From Callipepla californica brunnescens (taxonomy: Eukaryota > Chordata > Aves > Galliformes > Odontophoridae): 64,000 nucleotides of DNA. Every line of letters starts with the position of its first letter. Position 1 is the stretch's first letter. The position numbers and the translations under genes were made by a program. The notes under the pieces were generated by a model. The model saw nothing but the letters and a program-made list of their open reading frames with translations. It had not been told where the DNA came from and did no database searches. The stretch spans positions 56,106,733 to 56,170,732 of the forward strand of contig JALIRH010000002.1 of assembly GCA_023055505.1 (NCBI GenBank). The letters are read 5' to 3'. Shown piece by piece: positions 44,061 through 56,542 of this stretch.

Positions 44061-47000
44061 TAAAACTGTCTTCTGTTTGAATTGGCCTGTGTACCACAGA
44101 GAAGCAATGTCAGTACCAATTTCTAGACAGGTTTTAAAAAGATCTAAGAACACACCCAAGTCACAGTAAAAGCAAACAAGCTATGAAGTCATTCCTGCAG
44201 CCACAGTACTGTGCCATTTATGTGGCACATTTTCACACTGTCCAAAACAAAAACCAATTTCCAGTTTAAAACTTTGGGTAGCCAGTCTCTCTGTCTTCAG
44301 TGTGTGAAAGGTACAATTGGGTTTTTTACTTTCTACTGTCTGTAATAGTGAAAGATAAAACAAGGAAGTATAAAATTGAATATCCTGATAACTAGAGATA
44401 CCAAAAGGATTCAACACGACAAAACCAAAAGGGCATATAAGGTGAACACGGAGGGAGTCTCATGGGTGTGGCTGGACCTCCCCCATCTTGTTGCTCCTTT
44501 CTAATCCCATCAAGATTTCCCAGGCCATGAATACTAACACCACAAGGAAAAAAGGCAAAAGTTATTAGCAACAGAATACAGAACAGCTGCTTATTCAGTA
44601 TCAGATGTGAATTAATTGGATCATATTGCAAACAAGTTTGAGACAGTTTCAGATTTAGTCTGTTTTCACTGTATAATACAAACAAAAGCTCGTATATTGT
44701 GAGCAATTTACTAGGATACTTGCCTACAGCTCTGTGTAGCAGCTAAACAATTGGTTTGGCATTTTCAAAGAAACTTAACTGGTTCCCATGCCTCTTCAAT
44801 GCATCTAATTTAAAAGTACACTTATCTGTATTTGTAATGTGCTAAATCCTTTCGTATTTCATTTTTCATTTAGGCCTTCTTTCTGTGATACTGCCAGTGA
44901 CTAAGAAAAATGGATTTCAGCGCACTGTCTGCTACTCCCAGATGTACATGTAATTGATGTCACTAAACATGAAATTTAAGATTTGTTTCATGTAGACAAA
45001 CACATTTTACTTGTAAATCTTGATGTTAATGTTATAATCAAAATGGATTACTTTTTCTTCTATATCATAGAAAACCAGATGTTGAACTAGTCAGTCTCCT
45101 TGCTTAGTTAATATAGCTAGGAGAGAGGAATTTTTTGAAAGGCTGGTATATTGACAAGTGGAGTTTATAGTTGGAATTTACATCTTTAAAAATAAACTTA
45201 TTTTACTGTAGAAAACAAGAGTTGGTTTCTGTATAGTTTCCTTCAGACTCTGTTAGTTCCTACTATCTTCACTGGTGATTAACATGTAAATCTGACTAAA
45301 TATTTTGGTCCTGAGAGAAAGAAAAAAGAAATAGAAGCATTCTTATTTCCATGTATGTGCAACTCTGACTTATTTTCTTAGTACAGATGAAGACTACTGG
45401 TCACTCTTGGAATAAGTTAGCTTTTCTGGATCTGAATATATAGTCCCTAAGAGACTTTTTGTCTGGTAGTTGGATGGAAGAATGGAAGAGAGCCAGCCAT
45501 TTTATCCTCGGCATATTTTGCTGCATTTCCTGAGTGAACAAACACTTTTCTGGCCGTGTGTTTCCCTGCCTCTCCAGAGGAGTGTGGAGATGTTAAGTTT
45601 TCCAGTCTTTTGGGGCTGGAAAGAGAGAAAAAAAGTTATTTCTCAAGCCCTTTCTTTTGACATGATCCACTGAGCTTAAGTTTTGCAAGCATGAGATGCT
45701 ATCTGCTGTGCTCCTGACCACATTTCCACTTAAAGCAATGCAGTATCTAAATGCCTGCCTCTCATCTCAGATACACCTTGGCAGACCTGCACCTGTGTGT
45801 CAGCTATACATGTATTAAAAAGAACAGACAAATGTGTTGACTCTCTTCTCTCTGACATTCCTTTTTCAAACTTCTTTTGATAGTTTCCCCCAAGAAAGAG
45901 AGTGAGGAGTGTGTGCAAACACTTGTTCTCCACATCAAGCCTGACTGAACGATTTCTCTGCTGTTCTGAGCTTCTGGTGAACTGAAAATTACCAGCTGTA
46001 CTGATTTGTGACAAACAATGTGTGTATGCATGCGCATGCGCATGTATGTACATTTGTATATGTGCAGTCTGGAGAAGAAAAAACAAAGAGATTAACATCA
46101 TCATATGTGATGAAACTAAATTCATGTTTATGCCCCAGTTCTGTTAAATACAAATGCAAGCCTTAGCTTACAGTTAGAAAGAATTTCTTGGAGCCCTCAC
46201 AGCATGTTATGGATTTTATGCTGAACAAAAAATTCTCTAATTCATTTCTTTGCTGAGAATACAGTAAATGAATAGGGCATCAAATACTAAAGTACAGTCA
46301 TCATTGCTCAAATTTGAAAAAGGCAATGAGCTTGGGTTAGGGAAGAATACAGGTGTGCTACTTAATATCACAGGATGGCTGATCCACTCTAAGTATGTTT
46401 AGAGTTATCAGTGACAAGATACTTTTGTAATATTATGCTTAATGAATGTAATAATGTTTCACAGAAGAAAAAAAAATTACAAGAAATCAGGTTATCCAAG
46501 CTTAACAAGCAAACACTCCTCAACTGATTTGCAGTGACAAACGGTAACTCATTAAGCTGCAGTAACATATTTGCCACCCTTTGATGTCTATGCTCTTAAA
46601 AGTAAGGTGGCAACAACCTAAGCTTTTTTAAAATCAGTGTTATGTCACCCCTTGCATGTCAAAATAAACCATGGTACCTAAAAAAACATGTGGTAACAAC
46701 TCAAATCCCTACATCCTTGCCAAAAGTTGACTTCAATAGCTGTCTATAGAGTCTGCCAGAATACTGTCAGCCAACTCATACCATGTGTGCCTTGTAGGGT
46801 AATGGCTTCAAAAGGACATCAGATTTGCCAAAATCTCTCCATCTTTCAGACATAATCTTTGCCATCACTCATGAAACATAGTCACATCTAACAGGAAGGA
46901 AATACATGACGGCCATCAGCACAGGGCACACCTAGGAGAAAATAAACAATGTTCTTAGGCCTCGAGTGGGAGTTCGTTGTGCTGTCAAAATATAATTATC

Positions 47001-48210
47001 CAGACTAGGATGTATCATTGCATCCTGAAATAACACTTTTAAAAACACTTCCTGAGAGCTATGCTTACCTGAGAACCTGTGAGCCAACCATTCTTTCTGG
47101 GAGTTCAGCTATCTGAATTCCATAATTGATTTTCTCAAAGGATATTTATAAACACACTGTGAAAACTTCCTCCTTTCTGAACATGACTGTCTAATGTTCA
47201 TAATAATAATAATGAATAATAGTTCCCCCAACAGGACTGCACTTCGAGAAAGTCTCTCCTCTGAGATTTTACATGTAGCCCATCTTTGACCTAAAATTTG
47301 CTGATTTGGGATGAGAGATGGGCAAGTGCAGAATTTGAAATTCAAAAATATGATTGTAATTTCACCGTGATCATAATCAGTTGGCTGATGCATGAGAATG
47401 AAATTGTTCTATGCTATAACTGAAGTATGCCCACTACATATGGGACAGGTGTTTAGTACTGTACAGGCACAGTTAAGTTCCAGTAGGCATATGGGAGAAT
47501 CCTCCTACTTTTAGAACTGAAATTTGGTGGCCTTTATTTCACCTAGCAGAACAGGCAAGAACATAGACCATCTACTTGCAGGTTGAGAAGGCAGTATGAG
47601 TGATGGCTTGCTGCATAATCCACTCTAGGGGATGCAGTTGCTGTGTCTCTTTCATGAACTCAGAATCTCAGGAGGATGAGCTAACAAAAGGTCATCGAAG
47701 AACTTACAAAGAGCTCTGATAATCCCCATTGTCACTGTCATTAGCTGTGCTCTGAGAACTTTTCAAATCTGAACTTGTACAAAATATCTGTGTCTGGGGT
47801 TACAGGGACAGTACTCTTTGCTTTGGCAAAATGAGCAAGAAGCAATGACGTTTTGCATTCTGGGCAGAATGGCTTAACTGAGACAAGCTACAAGAGATGC
47901 AATGAGAGCAGAAAGAAAAGGAAAAAAATAGACTGGGCAAAGAAAAGAAGAGTGGACAAATGGGTAGCTGAAAAGGAAAGGCAGATGAAAGCAGCTTGGG
48001 AGCCTGCAAGCCATAAAATATTATGGATTTGCACACCAAATTGATATGAAGGATTGGAATGAGTTTTATAACTGAATTGGTCAGTGTGGGAAAAGAAAGA
48101 AATATCTAGCTCAGCTGAGGCTGGGTGTGAGTTCATTTCATAGAAAAATTCTAGCATCAGGGAACACCATGTGCCAATGCATAAAGGGAATACTGGCAAC
48201 AATTCTGCCA
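44061..48210. other. Unique sequence, no gene seen
   Basis: About 4 kb without recognised transposons or genes. An alternating purine-pyrimidine tract with a 16-bp palindrome is at 46019-46052. The minus-strand frame at 45730-46125 (131 codons) spans that tract, has no domain and is not supported as coding. Confidence 0.5.
46019..46052. repeat. Alternating purine-pyrimidine tract with palindrome
   Basis: ATGTGTGTATGCATGCGCAT and following alternate purine and pyrimidine almost perfectly for about 34 bp. The core CATGCGCATGCGCATG is a perfect 16-bp palindrome. Such sequences can adopt Z-DNA or a cruciform under negative supercoiling. Function here is not shown. Confidence 0.85.
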
Positions 48211-48557
48211 GTGATAGCATTACATGAACGGAGCAATGGGGAGGTGGGGGGATGCACACGTGGAAGAGAAGAGAAAATAGTTGGTAGAGAACTCTCCCTC
48301 CTCCCTTTGTCATCCACAATGGTTTATGAACCTCTCTGTGGCTCTGTCCTGGTCTCTTCAGAGAAAGAATCCAGTTAGCTTTCTCATAATGGCAGAAGTA
48401 ATTAAAAAGGGGATCAACTTCAGAGGAACATAAAACACACACAAAAAGTCTGTCTCTTTAATGATATCCCCTACATCCTTTACTGGCGGGGTTTCTGCTA
48501 ATCTAATACCTGTTAATTTTCTTTCTAATTAGGGCTACAGCTCACCAGAGGCTGTTT
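48211..48557 (-). repeat. Inverted duplicate, copy 1
   Basis: This 347-bp segment is the reverse complement of 56197-56542 with three substitutions and one single-base indel (about 99% identity). The right edge (48211 side in plus coordinates) is abrupt; at the other side a weaker match continues for about 13 bases. It is not CR1 or mariner, and no terminal repeat or target-site duplication is seen. On the minus strand it carries a frame starting MCVLCSSEVDPLFNYF that is identical for 77 residues in copy 2, but only because the DNA is nearly identical. On the plus strand it has a pyrimidine tract ending in an acceptor-like AG at 48531-48532. Its nature is unknown. Confidence 0.95.
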
Positions 48558-48570
48558 CATACTTAATTTG

Positions 48571-51500
48571 TTGGGGTTTTATTATATGGCTCAACAGTCA
48601 GCCAACCACTGCATGCATCATGTGATCCTGGTTGAGATCTTTCAGGCATTACTGCACACCGAGGCCCTTGGAGAGAACGTGCCACTACAATTTGTGAGTC
48701 ACCCGTTCTTGCTCTGCCTAGGTCTTGTCATGTGTGTGCTTGTCAGGATTCATCTCCATCTCCATTACCCCTGGGGCAGAAGTCATACTTTGTTTCTGCT
48801 CACTTGTCTGATTTTTAGCAGATCATATTCCCATCTTCAGAAACCTAAGCAAATGCCATCTTTGGAGTGTTTTAAGGTGGAATTTCTAAGTGCTGATTAA
48901 ATTCAACTCAAAACCATCTTTTAATTGACATAAAATATCCACAGTGCTTTTTAAGGCACAGGAAGACTGCTATACAAATGAGAATAATTAACTCAATAGC
49001 ATTCTTTACTGTTACAAAAAAATAATAATTATATATATAGAGAGAGAGAGTTTTATTGTTTCCCTTATCTTTCCTCATTTTATTATATATTTACTTACAA
49101 GATATTAGAATAAAGATGAGGCAGATTTTCTGAAATACATTTGAGATCTTTCTTAGTTCTATTTTTGCCAGAGAGCTTTGCAAAAAAAAAAAAAATTATT
49201 CACCAGTCAAACAACTGGGAAATTATTAGGAAAAAAATGAGAGAGTAGATCACGGGTAAGCAAAGTCCATGGTGCTTAAGAAAGCAGAACTCTATTGCAC
49301 ATTATTCAGTGATCATAAGCCAGCCAAGGGAACTCATTAATTTTTGGTGTTTAGGATGTCAGTTTCTGGGTAACCAAGGGCTAGCAGAGCATCGGCTGGC
49401 TCCACACTGGTGACTGAAGAAGATCATCAATGTCTGTTAAACTCCAAACCTCAGGCTCCATCTCTGTGGATGCCAGGAAGGAGGCCATCTGAAGGGTGAT
49501 CAGTCACAGACCACAACTGATGAGAGCACATGTTATGTCATCCCAAAATGATACATTAATTCCAGAGAATTACCATCCGTCTTATCTCAGTTCACAAAGC
49601 TTAATTTTCATGCAAGCAATTCCCATGACTTTGTCCCTACCACTCTTGCAGAAACAGCATAAAGGAAATGCTACCTATCTCTACAGCAAAATGAATCTCA
49701 GAAAACCTCTGATCTCCCCACTCTAGTCTGGTAGGATTACACTGAAAGAGAAGGAGAGCATTAAAGCCAAAGATATTTGTTGTTGTTGAAGAACCACAGA
49801 CAAGGAATAAAAAGTCAAATTAAAATAATGGATATAAATTAATTCATGTCACCAAATAACCCAATCAGCCCATCTACCCATATGCCTAATAGCTTTCAAT
49901 ATATGAGCTTACTCTAGCTAGCTCAAAAGAATAACTGTTCTAGGTCTGATTTTGTCTGCAGAAGCTAGTCAAAGGCAATATTCAGTGGTATTTGGGTGGC
50001 AAAAACACACGAATTAGAATTCCTAGGTACAGAAGTTCACTGAAGTATCAGAAAGGAAGCTGGACTTGTACATACCATGTGTGGATGTACAAGATGTAGC
50101 TGACAATTTGGAAGAACAATTGAATTATTTTTCATCAGTCATGGAAGACCAATTGTTCTAGGAACATATAAATTAGGGTACAAGATAATGTACTGTTTCA
50201 TTTCTACCCAGCAAAAGAAATCATGCTCAAACAAAAAAAAAAAAAAAAAAAAAAAAAAAAGCATATATCAGCTGGAAAAGTTCTGCACTACATTCCCATG
50301 GAAGAGCACAAAGCACAGGAGAACAGACAATCCAAACCTGACTAGCAAAAGCTCATGGAAATGAAGGAGATTCAGATGGGGAGAGGTGTTATACTGGAGA
50401 TGCAATATCATAACCATATTTTTCTGAACAAGCCCTTGCAAGCCTAGGTAGATCTCTAGAAAGAAAGCCCTTGCAGAATAGGAAAACAGAGAGGGCACAG
50501 CTGCATAATATACATTTAAACTATGTATGCCTTGCCACTCAGTGCTTGTTAGGTCTGGGGTACTTAACATATTTCTCAGAAAGACAGCAAATACATGCAT
50601 GTCTACTGGGAATCTTTAGATAGAACTGTTTCTATTCCTGACCAGGAAGTCTCTAACCTGGAGACCAACAGAATTGTGGAAGAAGGATGTACCAACAGAC
50701 AAGTTACTTCAGAAGTGGTCTGTTCTCCCATTCTTTTGCAGGCACCTGCTTGTTGGCTCCTCTCAGAGAGAAAATGCCAGAATAGCTGGAACTTTTCCGC
50801 ACAGAAGGCAGCTCCTTATTCCCTAACACTTGCCACCAGCCTCCCACCTTCAGCTCTTGTTACACATGGTATTCCACTTCCTCTCCTCCTTAAGAGGGAC
50901 TGCAAACATCAAGAGACATTAATGTTAATGCGATCATCAATGACTGTTGCTGAATATCCACGCAGAAATTTGTACTAGGCACAGGGAAGCAGATAGAAAA
51001 ATGCCCAGCTCTCCATCCTTCTCTCCATTCTTCCACCTATAATAGAAAGTCACAGAATCTGCATCCCAGTAACTCCTGTCAGAAGGCTATTTACATTCCT
51101 TGGGGCAGGGGTTAGCTAGGGAAAGCCATGCCACAGCAGCACTCCTTGCCCATACCACACATGTCTCACTAACACGCATGTAAGCACCTGATTTTAGCCA
51201 GGACTTTTTGGATCGGGAAGAATAAGGGAAAAGAGCAAATTTCATTTAATGTACACATGCTAGTCAAAATCACAATGCTTGGTTCTGTCTGGCTTGGTTC
51301 CATTCCTCACAAGACCAGCAGAAGGAAGGTCACCAAGTGGAAGCAGCTCTACCCTTTTAAGACAAATTGCAGCCTTGCATCTCCTGGAGTCCCACTCTGC
51401 TTAGCTCTTATAATGTAACCTCCGATTTGCAAGGGAGTGGTGGGGGATAGAAGCCAAGTGAATGGTAACAGGATTGGTCCTATGTGTAGCCAGAAACACA

Positions 51501-53280
51501 AGCCAGGAAGACAGGGTCAGTGCTGACAGAGTCAGACACAATCACCAGGCAAATACATAGCGACAAGGTAGATCCAACACCAAGCTAGGGACTCAGTCTG
51601 TAAGTTAGGATCTACCTAGGTGAAAAGGGCCCATTGCCAGGTATTACTGCAGCACAGCTGGAGCTATAGGCAGGCACACTTACAGTGTAACTTGGGCAGG
51701 AGCTGAGATGTAATGGAGTCCTTGAGTGGAGGGAATGGAGTGGGAGTACCAGGTGATGCTTATCAGAGCTGTTAAAAGCATTAATGCACACAGGCTCTTG
51801 ACAGTTTTTTAGGAGCTATGAATCAGAAGAGGTGAAAAACAGTCAAGAGAGTTTGGCCTTAGCCAAGGAATACCCAATAAAGTAATGAGCCCCAGCTGTT
51901 CCAGCAGGTCTAATGCTGCAGCAGTGTCAGACAGGCTCAGCCAGTTCCTGTCCTGAAGTTTTGCCCCAGAACATTTGAAAAACAAACAATGGTTAGGGCC
52001 AATCTGCAATGACCATGCCCAAGAGAAGAGGCAGCCAGCCAACATGACATTTGCTTTCCTTACACCCAGGAAAGCCAGACGCAAACAAACACTTAGGGGG
52101 GAGACTAGGAGGAATATTAAGGGCCTCAGATTACATAGATTTAAAGACAATCACTGTAAAATTTAGCACAAAGTACTATCTTAATAGAGTGTTTTAATTA
52201 TGCATGGTTTCTATGCAAGAGCACAGAATTACTTTTGCATTCCTCACCTTTTGTAGTTCTCAAATTCATCCTTAGGATTCTGATCATGACTTTTTTTAAT
52301 TGAATTTCTCTACAAGGAAACAAGTAGCTGGGTGAACACTGGAACTGATGTAGCCTAGTTTTGAACAGCGTTTGCTCTTGTGATAACTGTCTTTTAAACT
52401 TCATAACCCCTCTGTTAACAACCAGAGAAAGGGAGTCTACACAGGAATTAAAATTTTGCTGAGAAGCCTGCAGCCATTGTTTCTGAACAAAGCATTTCCC
52501 GTGGCTGGATATTTACAACCTGACAGATAACACACAGCTAGTTTCCTTCACAAAGATTGGAAGAATCACATATATATATTTTTTCTACTCTGTGCCTAAT
52601 TTCATGAAGCATCTGGGCAGTAAGAGAGTACATTCATTGTCTCTGGTCCTCTGTCAAAACTTACCAAAACTGACCAGCTCATATAAACGCACATAAAAAA
52701 AGCAGGGTTGCACGAGTCTCATTCCTTACAAAAGTAAGCAATAAAAGAAAAAAATGCCAATTTTTTAAAATCGTTTTTGCAGGAGGGCTGGAAAAGCTCT
52801 GCAAAATCAGAAAAGTGGGGGTTCTGAATGGATATATGAAAGGAACAATAAATAAGATATTAATATCTTATATTTCCTTGTAATACATTGATCAAACTCT
52901 ACAGAAGTTGGGTAACTTATGCCTTAGTCTCTGAGGACTTTTATATAATAAGAGTATTACAAAGGTTATGAGTCTCGCTCAAGATCAGAGAGCAACAATT
53001 GAGAACAATACTTGAGCTGTAATGCCTAAAACTATTAGGGAAAATTATATCTTTATTCTCGGCCTTCAATAGCAGAGCAAGGAAAGAGATAATAATAATA
53101 GGGGTGTTGCTTCATCGCATTTGACAAAATAGAACAGTGGCTAGCTATTTTTTTGTAATCTTCATGGGTTAGGGAAGATAGCAATAATTCCTTGAATTGT
53201 TTTTACATAATATTTAGCAATAAATCTTTATGATTCAGACTGTAATTAACTTCTTCCCCACTTGTGAATCATGGCATATG
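48571..53280. other. Unique sequence, no gene seen
   Basis: Nothing coding is recognised. It has a (TA)n(GA)n patch at 49032-49051, A14 at 49182-49195 and A28 at 50233-50260. Moderately long open frames (48568-48900, 50595-50978, minus-strand 51809-52150) carry no domain and are not supported by any paired splice signals. Confidence 0.5.
50233..50260. repeat. Poly(A) tract, 28 A
   Basis: The longest homopolymer in the window. No gene-like or SINE-like sequence precedes it that could make it a retrotransposed tail. Confidence 0.95.
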
Positions 53281-53823
53281 TAGGTCACTATGAAAGTAAG
53301 GTCGCCTATTTATGCCCTTGGAAACTAGAATAGATACAAAAAGCATGGTAACACTTTTTAATAGAGCAACTTCTCAGCTACAAAACACCGTTTTTCAACA
53401 CAATCACATTTTCAAGAGTAATGAACACATGAGCATGCCACACTTGTAAAAATCCGCGTGGCCATCCAGAACGTGGCTTGCCTTTCACAACTCTGTTGCC
53501 ACTGCTAAAACACACCACCCACCACCTCACTGTGCTCGTATCCATTGTTTGGTTTCCATAAACTTTCAGAAAGCATCAAAGAATGTCCACGAGTGCAATT
53601 TTTCCGCATGGAAGAGTCACACACCCTTGCTCCATCTGCGCTTCCACATCAGACGCCATTTTGTCAGACTGCCCTCTTCCTGACATCTTTCCCTCGGTAA
53701 CAAAATGTAATGGAATTTTGATGAGAAGGTTCAATTTCAACTGCCATAATACCAACATCCACTTCTGATGATGTGGGCCAACATAATAAAATAAAAGGCA
53801 TTATTTTCAGAGCAGCCTTCATA
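53281..53823 (-). mobile_element. Mariner deletion derivative with both ends (Galluhop-like)
   Basis: A 543-bp mariner copy flanked by TA on both sides (53281-53282 and 53822-53823), the canonical target duplication. The right end, read in reverse, is ATGAAGGCTGCTCTGAAAAT then AATGCC. The left end, GGTCACTATGAAAGTAAGGT, is its diverged inverted partner. On the minus strand the N-terminal transposase part can be read: an early MEQG start region, then at about 53556-53460 TMDTSTVRWWVVCFSSGN and KGKPRSGWP, the mariner helix-turn-helix and linker. The central catalytic DDD region is deleted, and the sequence jumps to the 3' untranslated end. It shares its 5' 370 bp with the element at 30166-30540. 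Dead, but structurally a MITE-like product. Confidence 0.88.
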
Positions 53824-55391
53824 GAAAACATAGTTAGAAGTGTTTTCAAAAAATCAACCTAGCTCTTCCTTTTAACTCACATCCAGGTATACCTGAGATA
53901 TACTTGCCTAAAGCAATGGCAAATGTCTCCTTTAATGATGAAAATATAACAGCTTTCCCAAGAAATATAATCACTAGAATACCCTTTAATATTTTTTCCT
54001 TTGATTTGATCCTAATCTCCTTTACTGAAGTTCAGACCTATGGTTTATATTGTTCATATTTAGATCTATTTTCCTATCTATTTTGAATGCTTCAAGAAGA
54101 CTTTTCTTTCCTGTATTAGTACACCTGAGGAATATTTCTCTCCCTCCTTTTGAATTTTGTGTTTTTTTTTTTTTTTTTTTTAATTTCTTGCTGGCCACAA
54201 TCTCCAGTGAGTCTTTTTGATCTCTGCAGGGTACCTCTATTTGGCCCAAATAATTTCTAAAGTATTATGCCCAAAATGCCATGGAACACTCCAGCTGAAA
54301 TTTACCTCCAGATTCTTTGGTTTGATTAAATCTTGTGCAAGCTCTTGCGACAGGTAAAGACATGCATGAAAGACAAGATAGACAGAAAGATGTACAGAAG
54401 AATTCAGAAACAAACAATTAAACCTCATTTCCTCCTGATTGGTGCCTTGCATTACTACAGGCATTAGAGATGTTCATAAAGCTCGGCTAGAATTCAAAGA
54501 CTTTCCAGGCACCTTCTCATTGCAACATCCTACCCATCTTCTGGCAAAAAACAACTCTCCATTCTCAGTGTGATAATACTTGCAAATTTTCTTCAAGAGT
54601 GAGTTCTTCAAGTGAATTCCTGAAGTTTATTTCTCCAGCTTTGCAAATGAGTCCAGTGTGACCTTTAAGGAAATTATGAAAGCTCCATATACTCATTTCA
54701 GACGGATCAAGCTGTTGATATCGTATAGTAAAGAATTACCTCTGTAAATAAAAGGTGCCCTAATACTTTTTATTTTCAAATTTAATTTTAGCAAGTCTTT
54801 AAAAAAATTGTAGAAAATGGTTATTTGTTGACAAGGCTTTAGTCTATTCCCCTTCAACAAAATTTGAGGATGTTCTTGATGGAATGTGATTTCACAGTGC
54901 AGCCATGAGGCTGAAGCTTCTACTGGTCACACTGCTCTTCAACCTAACTGGAGGTTACTTCTCATAATGAACTGCAGACAAGAATTCTGACTGACTACAC
55001 TAAGTAGAGCTAAAAATAGATAATTTTCTGTTAGCAGGAAATTTTTGTGAGACACATTGAGCTATATTAATGGGCTGGTATCCTAGAATGACCTGGTTTT
55101 CAAAACAATCTTAGTACAGCCACCAGTGAACACTAATCTTGTTCCAACACAAGATCTATGTTTGCAGGACACTTTCTATAGGCTCTGGGCAGCTTCATGG
55201 TGATTCATGGCTCTGTTAATGAAGTACTCCAGCCACAGACCCTGGAAGCATGTTCCACTTAAAATCTTAATCTTGGTCCTGTGATGGGAGCATGCACAGC
55301 TTTCAGAACCTCCTGCCTCCTGGGACTTTCAGACTTAAAGCTTTAGGAAGCCTTAGACTCTTGAATACATTTGGCAACCCAGAGTTAGGAA
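53824..55391. other. Unique sequence, no gene seen
   Basis: No gene is recognised. T20 is at 54162-54181. The rest is AT-rich. Confidence 0.5.
54162..54181. repeat. Poly(T) tract, 20 T
   Basis: A simple T run. The flanks do not resemble a retrocopied gene on the minus strand. Confidence 0.95.
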
Positions 55392-55570
55392 ATACAGCAC
55401 AGCTGTCCAGAGAAGCTGTGGTGCCCCATCCATGGAGGTGCTCAAGACCAGGTTGGATGGGGCTCTGGGCAGCTGAGCTGGTGGGAGGCAGCCCTCCCAT
55501 GGCACAGGGTGAGGGCTGAGTGGGCTTTAAGGTTCCTTACAGCCCTAACCATTCTGTGATTCTATGATTC
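55392..55570 (+). mobile_element. CR1 3'-end fragment
   Basis: About 180 bp of plus-strand CR1: GCACAGCTGTCCAGAGAAGC, GGTGCTCAAGACCAGGTTGG, GGGCAGCTGAGCTGGTGGGA, then CTTACAGCCCTAACCATTCT and two octamers. It is the same subfamily type as the copy at 16325-16738. The last codons of ORF2 and the 3' UTR are present; nothing upstream. Confidence 0.93.
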
Positions 55571-56196
55571 CTCTTTGGATTTCCTCTGAAATGCTTCTGG
55601 AATTGCTGCTTTGCCAGGAATCCAGCAACTCCAACAGGAATTATGCAAAACACCTGTGTTTCAAATTACTGAAAAATACTCAGAAAATACTCAGGCTCAA
55701 CAAATATTTAATTGATCAAAATCTATTTCACTTACAAATTTCTGATTAGCATTTGATCAGAACATTTAACCTCAAAAGAAAAAATGTGCACATTTGTTTT
55801 TCAGTGTTCATCTTCAGCCAGCAGCCTCATGTTTTCCTTGCCTCCTTCAGAATGGGAGAGACAAAAGGGAGAGAAGAAGAAGATGCTAGATATTCATAGT
55901 TCCATTTGCTAACAGCATAGTTGGTACTTACCAAAGACATGCAATTTTTTATATTACATTGTCTAAAACATGGTTTCCATGAAAGTCTATATGTACATGG
56001 CTAGACTGAGCTTTCTTCCCTATAAAATTTCCTTCTGTTCATACTATAAACTCTATGTATCTTTCATTCTGGTTTTGAACCAAGATAAAAAGAACCATTG
56101 ATCTTCCAATGTCTTGTGTATCGCGTCTTCCAGTCTTCCACTTGCTTCTTCTAAAATAGAGGATTAGCCCCCTTAACCGTAACTACATTAAATATA
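55571..56196. other. Unique sequence left of inverted copy 2
   Basis: No gene or repeat is recognised. A weak extension of the inverted duplicate may cover the last 13 or so bases before 56197. Confidence 0.5.
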
Positions 56197-56542
56197 AAAC
56201 AGCCTCTGGTGAGCTATAGCCCTAATTAGAAAGAAAATAACAGGTATTAGATTAGCAGAAACCCCGCCAGTAAAGGATGTAGGGGATATCATTAAAGAGA
56301 CAGACTTTTTGTGTGTGTTTTATGTTCCTCTGAAGTTGATCCCCTTTTTAATTACTTCTGCCATTATGAGAAAGCTAACTGGATTCTTTCTCTGAAGAGA
56401 CCAGGACAGAGCCACAGAGAGGTTCATAAACCATTGTGGATGACAAAGGGAGGAGGGAGAGTTCTCTACCAACTATTTTCTCTTCTCTTCCACGTGTGCA
56501 TCCCCCCACCTCCCCACTGCTCTGTTCATGTAATGCTATCAC
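56197..56542 (+). repeat. Inverted duplicate, copy 2
   Basis: 346 bp matching the reverse complement of 48211-48557: three substitutions (one in GAGCTATAGC, two in CACTGCTCTGTTC) and one missing T in AAAATAACAGG. The match stops abruptly after ATGCTATCAC at 56542. The plus-strand frame from 56311 is open for 86 codons, of which 77 are shared with copy 1; the tail differs because the flanks differ. No protein domain is recognised, and shared DNA explains the shared frame. The two copies face each other across about 7.6 kb and could form a long hairpin when single-stranded or transcribed. Confidence 0.95.

Noticed and set aside
45730..46125. 131-codon minus-strand open frame
   Set aside because: It includes the simple alternating tract (HAHAHAYTH-type residues), has no domain and no supporting signals.
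47888..48442. 184-codon minus-strand open frame, with 77 residues repeated identically at 56311-56541
   Set aside because: The shared protein stretch is explained by a 99%-identical DNA duplication. The frame's remainder differs between copies, no domain is recognised, and the few differences cannot show coding selection.
48211..48557. Inverted duplicates as a pair of solo LTRs
   Set aside because: No TG...CA ends with flanking short direct repeats, no polyadenylation-signal layout typical of avian LTRs, and no retroviral gene or primer-binding site between or near them.
50233..50260. A28 tract as the tail of a processed pseudogene or SINE
   Set aside because: No recognisable gene, tRNA or 7SL-like sequence precedes it, and no target-site duplication was found around it.
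54162..54181. T20 tract as the reversed tail of a retrocopy
   Set aside because: The sequence to its right, on the minus strand, does not resemble any gene I can recognise.
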